Shown here: positions 1-5,798 of the stretch, one piece after another
How positions within the stretch are numbered: position 1 is the stretch's first letter
How the letters are laid out: every line of letters starts with the position of its first letter
DNA from: Acidobacteriota bacterium
Lineage (GTDB): Bacteria > Acidobacteriota > Terriglobia > Terriglobales > Acidobacteriaceae
Length of the DNA stretch: 5,897 bases
Assembly (NCBI GenBank): GCA_021805955.1
Contig: JAJZDO010001026.1
Location: forward strand, 1 to 5,897
Reading direction: 5' to 3'
Program-made: the position numbers and the translations under genes
The notes under the pieces: generated by a model
What the model saw: only the letters and a program-made list of their open reading frames with translations
Told to the model about the DNA's origin: nothing
Databases searched by the model: none

Positions 1-189
1 TGATCGATCCGGCGACTCGCAATCTTCGCACGCAACCAGCGTGATGACGCCGGCGTGCAGCAGCGACTCCCACACAGCGCGATTCGTGACGCGCGTGTTC
101 ACTACGGCATAGCCTTGCCCGAGCAGGCGCTGCTCCAGTTCCTGCAACAGCGTTTGCCGGCTGCCGAGGACAATCACCGCGGATGTCGA
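1..189 (-). other. C-terminal APS-kinase-like region of CysN lacking a P-loop
   Basis: Residues about 441-503 of CysN follow the normal end of the CysN core. They read AVIVLGSRQ-TLLQELEQRLLGQGY, then after a short stretch LLHAGVITLVA and SPDR. By eye this follows the order of CysC: the first strand (VVLWFTG), helix 1 (ALEEALHKLG), then [20 protein letters not shown]. The Walker A segment GLSGSGKST is absent, as is the DGDNxRHGL substrate segment. CysNC fusions with an active kinase are well known, so this could be a decayed or repurposed CysC domain. The region continues off the window, so its full length is unknown. It could instead be an unrelated tail; the match is from recalled family sequences, not an alignment program. 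Confidence 0.5.
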
Positions 190-1509
190 GTGCTGCTCGA
201 TCTCCGCTGCGAGCCGCGCGCGGACCATGCCCGCGCCAACCGTTGCGTTCGTCGCCGGATCGATCAGAATAAAGCTGCCGGTAGCGTGGTTGTCGCGATA
301 CGGATCCACCAGCACCGGCCTGCTGATTTCCACAACGGCTACGCCGATTTCGTTCATTCCCAGCGAATCGGCCGCGTGGTCTTCGAGCGTTTCAATATCC
401 GTCCGATGGCGTAAAGATACGGTGGCCTTCACCGTCTGGCTGGTGTGCTTCAAAAGATATGTTTTCGCGCCGTCCAGTGGATCGGCATGCAGCCAGACCA
501 GCGAGGCTTCCAGTCGCGTTGTCGGTTGCGGCGCGGAGTAAGCTGCGGCAATCAAATCACCGCGGCTGACATCGATCTCATCCTCCAGCGTCAGCGTGAC
601 GGATTGTGGCGCCGACGCCGAGCCCAGTTCCCCATCGAAGGTGACGATGCTTTCGACACGGCTGGTCTTGCCCGACGGCAGCACCACCACCTTGTCTCCA
701 ACGTAGACCGAGCCGCCGGCAATTTGTCCCGCAAACCCGCGAAAGTTCTGGTGTGGACGAATGACGCGCTGCACTGGAAACCGGAAGGCCGCGTCGGATT
801 CTTCCGCAGTTGTCGGCACAGTTTCCAGATGCTCCAGCAGCGTCGGCCCATCGTACCAGGGGGTGCGTTCGCTCCGCGTCACCACGTTGTCGCCATCCAG
901 CGCGCTGATCGGAATGGCCAGCATCTCCTCGATGTCGAGCTTGGCGGCAAGCACAGAGAGCGCGGCGCGATGTCGCTCGAAGACTTCCTCCGAAAAATTC
1001 ACCAGGTCCATCTTGTTGATCGCCGCAACGATGTGCCGAATTCCCAGCAGAGATGCAATGGATGCATGGCGGCGAGATTGCGCCAGGATCCCCTTGCGCG
1101 CATCGATCAAAATAATGGCCAGATCGGCAGTGGAAGCTCCCGTAGCCATGTTCCGTGTGTACTGCTCGTGGCCGGGAGTGTCGGCAATGATGAACTTTCG
1201 CTTCGCGGTCGCGAAGAAGCGGTACGCGACGTCGATCGTGATTCCTTGCTCGCGCTCGGCACGCAACCCATCCGTCAGTTGCGCAAAATCGATCGAAGTC
1301 TTCGCGCTCGCGCCCGTGGTGCGGGTCACAGCGCGCACCTGGTCCTCATACACATTGCGCGAATCGTAGAGCAGACGCCCAATCAGCGTGGATTTGCCGT
1401 CGTCCACACTGCCGGCGGTTGAGAAGCGCAGCAGATCTTTCTGCTGCTCGGACTCAAGGAAGTCCTCAATCGAAAAGTCCTGCTGTCGAATTTCCTGTAT
1501 CGGCGGCAT
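1..1509 (-). CDS. cysN: Sulfate adenylyltransferase subunit 1 (CysN), GTPase subunit, 3' end outside window
   Basis: CysN is the regulatory GTPase subunit of ATP sulfurylase. With CysD it uses GTP hydrolysis to drive formation of adenosine 5'-phosphosulfate (APS) from ATP and sulfate in the cytoplasm. The minus-strand frame is open for 503 codons, from the ATG at 1509 to the left edge, with no stop. Visible translation-factor GTPase motifs are the P-loop GSVDDGKS (residues 33-40), AEREQGITIDVAYR of switch I, DTPGHEQYTRNMATGAS (from residue 110) and NKMD (165-168). The beta-barrel domains follow (RFPVQ, ISRGDL) and end at TVGAGMV (about 422-429), where the E. coli CysN core also ends. At least 74 further residues continue off the edge; they resemble a degenerate APS kinase and are listed separately. 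The start codon overlaps the cysD stop as TAATG, and GAGGG lies 9 nt upstream. The identification rests on near-continuous motif identity with E. coli CysN. Confidence 0.97.
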   Translation of the reverse strand, partial: MPPIQEIRQQDFSIEDFLESEQQKDLLRFSTAGSVDDGKSTLIGRLLYDSRNVYEDQVRAVTRTTGASAKTSIDFAQLTDGLRAEREQGITIDVAYRFFATAKRKFIIADTPGHEQYTRNMATGASTADLAIILIDARKGILAQSRRHASIASLLGIRHIVAAINKMDLVNFSEEVFERHRAALSVLAAKLDIEEMLAIPISALDGDNVVTRSERTPWYDGPTLLEHLETVPTTAEESDAAFRFPVQRVIRPHQNFRGFAGQIAGGSVYVGDKVVVLPSGKTSRVESIVTFDGELGSASAPQSVTLTLEDEIDVSRGDLIAAAYSAPQPTTRLEASLVWLHADPLDGAKTYLLKHTSQTVKATVSLRHRTDIETLEDHAADSLGMNEIGVAVVEISRPVLVDPYRDNHATGSFILIDPATNATVGAGMVRARLAAEIEQHSTSAVIVLGSRQTLLQELEQRLLGQGYAVVNTRVTNRAVWESLLHAGVITLVACEDCESPDRS

Positions 1510-1523
1510 TAGAAATAGCCCTC
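1507..1523 (-). promoter_or_regulatory. TAATG cysD stop/cysN start overlap with ribosome-binding site
   Basis: The TAA stop of cysD (1511-1509) shares its last base with the ATG of cysN (1509-1507). A GAGGG Shine-Dalgarno-like motif lies at 1523-1519, inside the end of cysD and 9 nt before the ATG. This layout suggests translational coupling, which suits two subunits needed in equal amounts. Confidence 0.85.
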
Positions 1524-2441
1524 GCGCTTCTTCAGCTCCATACTGCCGTCCTGATCGTGGTCGATGATGCGATTGGCGCGCTCCGACGACCGGAACGAAA
1601 CCAGCTCGGCAATGATCTTCGGAACGGTGTCCGCATCGGAGCGGATAGCGCCGGTGCAGGGACTGCAACCCAGCGAGCGCAACCGGCTCCGCACCCACTG
1701 CTCTTCGCCCGGCAATCCCTTCACAAACGACTGTTCGACGGGAATCAAGCTGTCTCCGCGCACCAGCATCTTGCGCTCCTTCGCAAAGTAGAGCGGCACG
1801 ATGGGAATATTTTCTAGATGGATGTAATGCCAGATGTCCAGCTCCGTCCAGTTGGAGAGCGGAAAAATGCGGATGCCCTCGCCGGGATGGATCCGCCCGT
1901 TGAAAATGTTCCACAGTTCAGGCCGCTGGTTTTTCGGGTCCCATTGCCCGGCACGGTCGCGGAAGGAAAAAATGCGCTCCTTGGCGCGGGATCGCTCTTC
2001 GTCCCGCCGCGCGCCGCCAAAGGCCGCGTCGAATCCGTGCTCGCGCAGCCCATCGAGGAGCGCCTGCGTCTTCAACAGTCCGCAGCAGCGCTGCGTGCCC
2101 AGCGCCACCGGATTGGCGCCCTGCGCCAGCGCGGGCTCGTTCCGCCATACCAGCAGTTCCACTCCCAGTTCGCGCGTATAGTTGTCGCGGAACTCGATCA
2201 TCTCGCGAAATTTGTAACCGGTATCGACATGCAGCAAGGGGAAGGGAATCGGCCCGGGATAAAAAGCCTTTTGCGCCAGTCGCAGCATGACGGACGAATC
2301 TTTGCCTATCGAATAGAGCATGACCGGCTTCTGAAATTCCGACGCGACTTCGCGCAGGATGTGGATGCTCTCCGCCTCCAGCATCTGCAGGTGACTCAAA
2401 CGGGTAAAGGCGAATGACGATAGTGCGACTGCGCTGGCCAT
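1509..2441 (-). CDS. cysD: Sulfate adenylyltransferase subunit 2 (CysD), catalytic subunit
   Basis: CysD is the catalytic subunit of ATP sulfurylase. It adenylates sulfate with ATP to give APS and pyrophosphate, the first step of assimilatory sulfate reduction to cysteine, in a complex with CysN. The 310-residue product has the PP-loop SIGKDSS (residues 44-50), [13 protein letters not shown] (69-81), FGGARRDEE (141-149), then [24 protein letters not shown] and [15 protein letters not shown]. The C-terminus [12 protein letters not shown] is nearly identical to that of E. coli CysD. It is about 8 residues longer than the 302-residue E. coli protein because of a slightly longer N-terminus before [15 protein letters not shown]. 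The ATG at 2441 is preceded by AGGA with 7 nt spacing; the next Met (residue 20) would cut into conserved sequence. cysN follows with a 1-base overlap. A Cys-codon-rich leader ORF and an intrinsic terminator precede it, so expression is probably attenuated by cysteine supply. Confidence 0.98.
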   Translation of the reverse strand: MASAVALSSFAFTRLSHLQMLEAESIHILREVASEFQKPVMLYSIGKDSSVMLRLAQKAFYPGPIPFPLLHVDTGYKFREMIEFRDNYTRELGVELLVWRNEPALAQGANPVALGTQRCCGLLKTQALLDGLREHGFDAAFGGARRDEERSRAKERIFSFRDRAGQWDPKNQRPELWNIFNGRIHPGEGIRIFPLSNWTELDIWHYIHLENIPIVPLYFAKERKMLVRGDSLIPVEQSFVKGLPGEEQWVRSRLRSLGCSPCTGAIRSDADTVPKIIAELVSFRSSERANRIIDHDQDGSMELKKREGYF

Positions 2442-2482
2442 AGTGCTTTCCTGTCTTTGTGGTTTTGATTGGAGGCGAGAAT

Positions 2483-2515
2483 AAAAAACCCACGCTCCAA
2501 TGTCTGGCGTGGGTT
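2483..2515 (-). terminator. Intrinsic terminator in the cysD leader (attenuator hairpin)
   Basis: On the minus strand AACCCACGC (2515-2507) and GCGTGGGTT (2495-2487) form a perfect 9-bp stem with an 11-nt loop. The stem runs directly into six T residues (2488-2483). There is no equivalent T-run on the plus strand, so the terminator acts toward cysD. It lies only 41 bp upstream of the cysD ATG and downstream of a short Cys-rich ORF. No other gene upstream on this strand is convincing, so a role as a conditional terminator in the cysDN leader is more likely than the end of another transcript. Confidence 0.88.
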
Positions 2516-2632
2516 CTAATTGCTTATGCGGACTGAATAGAAGGACTTGGTGGCCTATCTACAATGCTCGCACCCTCGCCGACACGCGTCGTTGCTGCAA
2601 CAACAGTTGCACTGCATTCGGCAAGCGAGGAT
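2487..2632 (-). promoter_or_regulatory. Putative cysteine-responsive transcription attenuator with alternative hairpins
   Basis: Four segments of the minus-strand leader RNA can pair in exclusive ways. Segment 1 (2632-2624, AUCCUCGCU) pairs with segment 2 (2580-2572, GGCGAGGGU) over 9 positions, including two G-U pairs at or near the ends. Segment 2 can instead pair with segment 3 (2514-2506, ACCCACGCC) at 8 of 9 positions, with one A-A mismatch. Segment 3 is the 5' arm of the terminator, whose 3' arm is segment 4 (2495-2487). Between segments 1 and 2 the Cys codons also form a small hairpin, TGCAAC/GTTGCA (2611-2606 with 2601-2596). A ribosome stalled at the CNCCC codons would cover or disrupt segment 1 and free segment 2 to block the terminator. 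A ribosome reaching the stop codon would lie near segment 2 and allow termination. The pairings are read directly; the mechanism is inferred by analogy with amino-acid operon attenuators. Confidence 0.72.
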
Positions 2633-2650
2633 GGAAAGCCTGGAAACCAT
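2555..2650 (-). CDS. Cysteine-rich leader peptide upstream of cysDN
   Basis: This is a 31-codon minus-strand ORF starting at the ATG at 2650 and ending at TAG 2557-2555. Eight residues are cysteine (10, 14, 16, 17, 18, 23, 27, 30), including the run CNCCC and the end CEHCR. Both TGC and TGT are used, four each. An internal ATG at 2617 (residue 12) would give a 20-residue version that still has 7 Cys. Neither start has a clear Shine-Dalgarno sequence, so leaderless or weak translation is possible. I prefer 2650 because attenuator segment 1 then lies inside the translated region. The ORF sits about 40 nt before an intrinsic terminator and 113 nt before cysD. The peptide itself probably has no function; its translation would sense charged Cys-tRNA. 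Poly-Cys leader ORFs acting as attenuators are known in mycobacteria. I know of no described case resembling this sequence. Confidence 0.78.
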   Translation of the reverse strand: MVSRLSILACRMQCNCCCSNDACRRGCEHCR

Positions 2651-2676
2651 AATCTGAAATTGATAGTACAACAAGT

Positions 2677-2705
2677 TTGGCGTTGCGAGCAGATGAAATT
2701 ATCAG
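2677..2705 (+). promoter_or_regulatory. Candidate promoter for the DAACS transporter gene
   Basis: TTGGCG (2677-2682) and TATCAG (2700-2705) are separated by 17 bp, each matching four of six sigma-70 consensus bases. It would start transcription about 75 nt upstream of the transporter ATG. It overlaps the candidate divergent cys promoters, so the two blocks may share control. The match is weak. Confidence 0.25.
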
Positions 2706-2728
2706 GTTAGATTTCGCAGTTGAGACAA
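2698..2728 (-). promoter_or_regulatory. Candidate promoter for the cys leader transcript
   Basis: On the minus strand TTGTCT (2728-2723) and GATAAT (2703-2698) resemble sigma-70 -35 and -10 boxes, but the 19-bp spacer is long. It would start transcription near 2691, about 40 nt before the leader ORF. A second option is TACTAT at 2668-2663 without a good -35 box, which would give an almost leaderless ORF. I cannot choose between them from sequence. Confidence 0.25.
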
Positions 2729-2787
2729 AGACCAAAGAATAGATTGCCAAACTTCAGAAGGGAACCACACACCAGTTTTTCTACAAC

Positions 2788-4185
2788 ATGCCCAACCCAG
2801 CCGCGACAGAATCACCAAGTAAATCCCGGAGAGTTCTTGCCCTTGCCCTGGCTGCTGTTCCGCTATGGTTGGTGGGAGCTGCAATCAGTCGTTTCGGGCA
2901 TCCCGCAGCGGGTGTCACGATCCGCTGGATTGCTATCGCATGCCTGATTCCCTGGGCAGTGAGACGATCCTCGCTGACGATGTGGACATTCCTGGCCATG
3001 GCGGCGGGAGCGGAACTCGGCGCGGATGCCCCGCATGTCGCCAAACAAATGTATTTTCTCGGCGAGATGTTTCTGCGGCTGGTTCGTATGCTGGTGGCCC
3101 CACTTTTGTTTGCCAGCATCACTACCGGGATTGCAGCTCACAGCCATTTGCGCAGCATTGGACGCGTGGCAATCAAGGCGTTCATCTATTTCGAAGTGGT
3201 CACCACGCTGGGGCTGATTCTCGGCACGCTGGCCATCCACATCTCCGGCGCGGGTTGGGGAATCGCGCTGCCCGCAATGCAGGCTGCTGTAACCCAGGCT
3301 CCTGCGATCCACAGCGCTGGCACGTGGCAGCAGATGGTCTTGAATTTTGTTCCAGAGAACATCGTGCAGGCCGTCGGGCAAAACCAGATTCTGCAAGTTG
3401 TAATCTTTTCGCTGCTGTTCGGCTCGGCGCTTGCTTTGCTCTCGGAACAAAAGCGCGCTCCACTCTTTGCCGTTTTGCAATCGCTTACGGACACCATGTT
3501 CCAACTCACGCGGATCATCATGTATCTTGCGCCCATCGCCGCGGGAGCGGCTCTGGCCTACACCGTGGGAAGCATGGGGCTGGCTTCATTGCTGCCGCTC
3601 GGCAAGTTTGTCGTCGCGTACTACATTGCGCTCGCGCTGTTCTGCCTGTTGGTTCTGATTCCGATACTTTTTGCTTTTCACATACCCATCGGGAGATTTG
3701 CCGCGGCAGTTGGAGAGCCGGCGGCAATCGGGTTCGCCACCACCACTTCAGAAGCCGCGCTGCCGCTGGCGATGGAGCGCATGGAAGAGTTTGGAGTGCC
3801 GCGCTGGATTGTGTCCTTCGTCATTCCCCTTGGGTACAGCTTCAATATGGATGGGTCGAGCGTGTATCTCTCCATGGCGGCGGTTTTCGCAGCGCAGGCT
3901 GCTGGGATTCACCTGAGCCTGGGACAACTGATTGCAATGCTGGTGACGCTGATGATCGCCAGCAAAGGTATGGCCGGAGTGCCGCGCACGGTTCTTGTCA
4001 TTCTGCTGGCGACGGCCAGCACAATTCATATACCCACCACGCCGATACTCCTGCTGCTGGGCGTGGACACGTTGATGGACATGGGTAGAACAGCCGTCAA
4101 CGTGGTCGGAAACTGCATGGCCAGCGCCGTGATCGCGCGCACCGAGGGCGCATTTCCCGCAGTCTGGAGTCCGATGGATCGTTAG
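2788..4185 (+). CDS. Dicarboxylate/amino acid:cation symporter (DAACS family, GltP/DctA-like)
   Basis: This is an inner-membrane secondary transporter expected to import an acidic amino acid or dicarboxylate with Na+ or H+. The 465-residue protein has the family hallmarks: FATTTSEAALP of re-entrant loop HP1 (316-326), GYSFNMDGSSVY (about 349-360), SKGMAGVPR of HP2 (392-400) and DTLMDMGRTAVNVVGN of the last helix (426-441). Numbered against archaeal GltPh, the equivalents of D390, D394, R397, T398 and N401 are kept. The Arg usually signals an acidic substrate. The D405 equivalent is Asn (N441). About 60 residues precede the usual first helix (near WTFLAMAAGAELG) and contain hydrophobic stretches at 16-33 and 45-58. 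ATG 2788 is the first possible ATG, GTG or TTG after the in-frame stop at 2740. AGAAGG lies about 27 nt upstream, too far to be a good ribosome-binding site. The gene diverges from cysDN and is followed by an MFS gene after 120 bp. The exact substrate is unknown. Confidence 0.95.
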   Translation: MPNPAATESPSKSRRVLALALAAVPLWLVGAAISRFGHPAAGVTIRWIAIACLIPWAVRRSSLTMWTFLAMAAGAELGADAPHVAKQMYFLGEMFLRLVRMLVAPLLFASITTGIAAHSHLRSIGRVAIKAFIYFEVVTTLGLILGTLAIHISGAGWGIALPAMQAAVTQAPAIHSAGTWQQMVLNFVPENIVQAVGQNQILQVVIFSLLFGSALALLSEQKRAPLFAVLQSLTDTMFQLTRIIMYLAPIAAGAALAYTVGSMGLASLLPLGKFVVAYYIALALFCLLVLIPILFAFHIPIGRFAAAVGEPAAIGFATTTSEAALPLAMERMEEFGVPRWIVSFVIPLGYSFNMDGSSVYLSMAAVFAAQAAGIHLSLGQLIAMLVTLMIASKGMAGVPRTVLVILLATASTIHIPTTPILLLLGVDTLMDMGRTAVNVVGNCMASAVIARTEGAFPAVWSPMDR

Positions 4186-4305
4186 CGGGATGCGGTCAGC
4201 GGGGCATTGCAAGCAGTCGATCCAGCGCAAAATGATTCCCAACCTTTTCTGACCACGGAACCCGTATCGCAATCCATCCCACGGTACTACCATGAGGGGA
4301 TGAAA

Positions 4306-5667
4306 ATGAGCGGAAGTTCTTCGATCCGAATCGACTCCATCGAATCTGCTTCCGACGAGAACGCGAACCCGTTTCCTCACTCTTCCAGCAGTGCGCTGGT
4401 GGACCGGGCGGTCTTACGAGCACGTAAGCGGCTGGTCCCATTTTTGATGCTCCTCTACGTCGTTTCTTTTCTCGATCGGGCGAACATCAGTTTTGCGAAG
4501 CAGGCGCTGCAGACCTCTGTTGGCATCTCCGAAGGCGCGTACGCTCTCGCCGCGGGTATTTTCTTTCTTGGTTATTCGCTATGCGGATTTCCCAGCAATC
4601 TGTTCCTTCACAAGATCGGCGCGAAGATCTGGATCTCCTTCCTTATGGTTGGCTGGGGATTGGTATCGATGGCGACGATGTTTGTCAGAGGCAGCACCTC
4701 GTTCTATCTGCTGCGGCTGCTTCTGGGCGTAATGGAAGCGGGATTTTTCCCGGGCGCAATTCTGTATCTGACGTATTGGTTTCCGAATCGTGTTCGAGGG
4801 CGGATTCTTGGCTTGTTCTACCTGGGTGTGCCGCTGGCTCTGATCGTTGGCGGTCCACTCTCGGGCCTATTGCTCGGGATGCATCCATGGGGCGGACTCC
4901 AAAATTGGCAGTGGATGTTTCTGGTGGAGGGCTTGTTGGCAGTCCTTCTGGGATGCTGGGCCTTTCGGTATTTGGAGAGCAGGCCTTCCAATGCCGCCTG
5001 GCTTCCGGCCCAGGAGAAACAATCGCTGGTGGATGCGCTGGCCGGTGAGGAAATGGGTCGGCGCTCCGCGGGACCCGCGAAGATTCTCCCTATGCTGCGC
5101 GACGCAAGAGTCATGCAGTTCCTGCTGATCTATACGCTGATTCAGATGAGTACCTATGGAGCGATTTTCTACCTCCCGGCAGAAATATCGGCTCTGCTGC
5201 GCCAACCCGCAGGGCTGGAAGTCGGCCTCGTGTCCGCCATTCCGTGGCTCTGCACACTGGTTGCTACGTACCTCTTGCCCCACGCGGCAGACAGGTTGCA
5301 TCGGCATCGGCAACTTGCGGCTCTGACACTTTTGATTTCTGGCTGTGCAAGCTTTGCATTTCCGGCAGCAGGACCGCGCATGGGCCTGGTCGCGCTCTCC
5401 ATTGCCGTCTCCGGCTTCATTGCCGTGCAACCGCTTTTCTGGACCTTCCCCACCGGCTATTTGGCCGACCGTGCTGCGGCTGGCGGCATCGCCTTGATCG
5501 GAATTGGGAATCTCGGCGGATTCCTTGCGCCCAACGTGAAGGTCTGGGCCGATGAGTATTTTCACTCGCAGCGGGCAGGCTTATATCTCCTGGCCGCACT
5601 CACAATTCTGAACGCGGGCTTGATATCGCTCACGAAAAATCGTCCCGTCCGCCGAAGCGAGAACTGA
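4306..5667 (+). CDS. MFS permease, anion:cation symporter type (tartrate/phthalate-permease-like)
   Basis: This is a 12-helix inner-membrane transporter that probably imports an organic acid with protons. The 453-residue product matches the ACS branch of the major facilitator superfamily: LLYVVSFLDRANISFAK in helix 1 (Asp57-Arg58), GYSLCGFPSN, GVMEAGFFPGAILYLTYWFP (Glu144) and the loop RVRGR. These are followed by NWQWMFLVEGLLAVLLG and a hydrophilic central loop. The motifs resemble TtuB-type tartrate and HpaX-type aromatic-acid permeases, but the substrate cannot be fixed. The frame extends upstream to a TTG at 4207 and an ATG at 4300. I chose ATG 4306 because GAGGGG (4294-4299) sits 6 nt before it and almost on top of the 4300 start. 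It follows the DAACS gene by 120 bp on the same strand and may be cotranscribed. A weak TTGCAA/AATGAT pair in the gap could be its own promoter. I see no convincing terminator after it. Confidence 0.93.
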   Translation: MSGSSSIRIDSIESASDENANPFPHSSSSALVDRAVLRARKRLVPFLMLLYVVSFLDRANISFAKQALQTSVGISEGAYALAAGIFFLGYSLCGFPSNLFLHKIGAKIWISFLMVGWGLVSMATMFVRGSTSFYLLRLLLGVMEAGFFPGAILYLTYWFPNRVRGRILGLFYLGVPLALIVGGPLSGLLLGMHPWGGLQNWQWMFLVEGLLAVLLGCWAFRYLESRPSNAAWLPAQEKQSLVDALAGEEMGRRSAGPAKILPMLRDARVMQFLLIYTLIQMSTYGAIFYLPAEISALLRQPAGLEVGLVSAIPWLCTLVATYLLPHAADRLHRHRQLAALTLLISGCASFAFPAAGPRMGLVALSIAVSGFIAVQPLFWTFPTGYLADRAAAGGIALIGIGNLGGFLAPNVKVWADEYFHSQRAGLYLLAALTILNAGLISLTKNRPVRRSEN

Positions 5668-5732
5668 ACCTGGACGACTGCGGAGGAGTTGGGGCCGCAA
5701 TCTGCTGCCATTGAGATGTGGTGGCCAGGGAG

Positions 5733-5757
5733 GGTAGTGTCAAATCTTTTGTGAAAA
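5733..5757. repeat. Possible terminal inverted repeat of an insertion sequence (IS256-like)
   Basis: The plus-strand stretch GGTAGTGTCAAATCTTTTGT and the A-run after it resemble transposon ends of the form TTTNACAAAANNTTTGACACTACC, which I associate with IS256-family elements. There is no partner end or IS256 transposase in the window, so only a terminal scrap would be present. It abuts the truncated IS110 transposase at a TTTTTCAC stretch. The family assignment is from memory of IS ends and could be wrong. Confidence 0.4.
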
Positions 5758-5798
5758 ACTGTCTTACCAAGATCGATGCCGATGGTGTGTAGTTCCAT
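5751..5798 (-). pseudogene. Truncated IS110-family transposase (first 16 codons)
   Basis: From the ATG at 5798 the minus strand encodes MELHTIGIDLGKTVFH, a characteristic N-terminus of IS110-family DEDD transposases. It includes the first catalytic Asp in GIDLGK. GGAGG lies 9 nt upstream (5812-5808). After the His codon the frame turns into KRFDTTLPGHH, which does not continue the expected family sequence (usually LVGL or similar). It then runs through the intergenic region and into the end of the MFS gene on the opposite strand. The original gene of roughly 300-400 codons has therefore been cut at this point, and no activity is expected from the remnant. Confidence 0.8.

Noticed and set aside
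445..1422. Long plus-strand reading frame of 325 codons, and an overlapping one at 761-1369
   Set aside because: Both lie antisense to cysN, whose motifs are continuous on the other strand; their products are Arg/Ala-rich with no recognisable domain.
1918..2493. Minus-strand 191-codon frame overlapping cysD
   Set aside because: It is an out-of-frame shadow of cysD with no family motifs, and it would have to start inside the terminator-to-cysD leader.
2483..2700. SAM riboswitch or T-box in the cysD leader
   Set aside because: I could not find the conserved core of either class by eye: no SAM-I core and no AGGGTGGNACCGCG-like T-box sequence. The Cys-codon leader ORF is a more direct explanation for the terminator. 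A covariance-model search would be decisive.
2559..2750. Minus-strand 63-codon frame beginning at TTG 2750 in the cysD leader
   Set aside because: It has no ribosome-binding site, no cysteine enrichment and no recognisable motif. The Cys-rich frame overlapping it explains the region better.
2865..4088. Plus-strand 407-codon frame within the DAACS gene
   Set aside because: It is a shifted-frame shadow; the +1 frame contains all DAACS motifs and is membrane-protein-like.
4207..4305. Upstream extension of the MFS gene to a TTG start at 4207
   Set aside because: The extra 33 residues are not membrane-like or conserved in the family, and the GAGGGG motif is correctly spaced only for ATG 4306.
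5668..5732. Terminator after the MFS gene
   Set aside because: Only weak 4-bp complementarities (GCCA/TGGC) and no T-tract are visible.
5562..5750. Continuation of the IS110 transposase frame to 5562
   Set aside because: After residue 16 the translation no longer resembles a transposase, and it runs antisense into the 3' end of the MFS gene.
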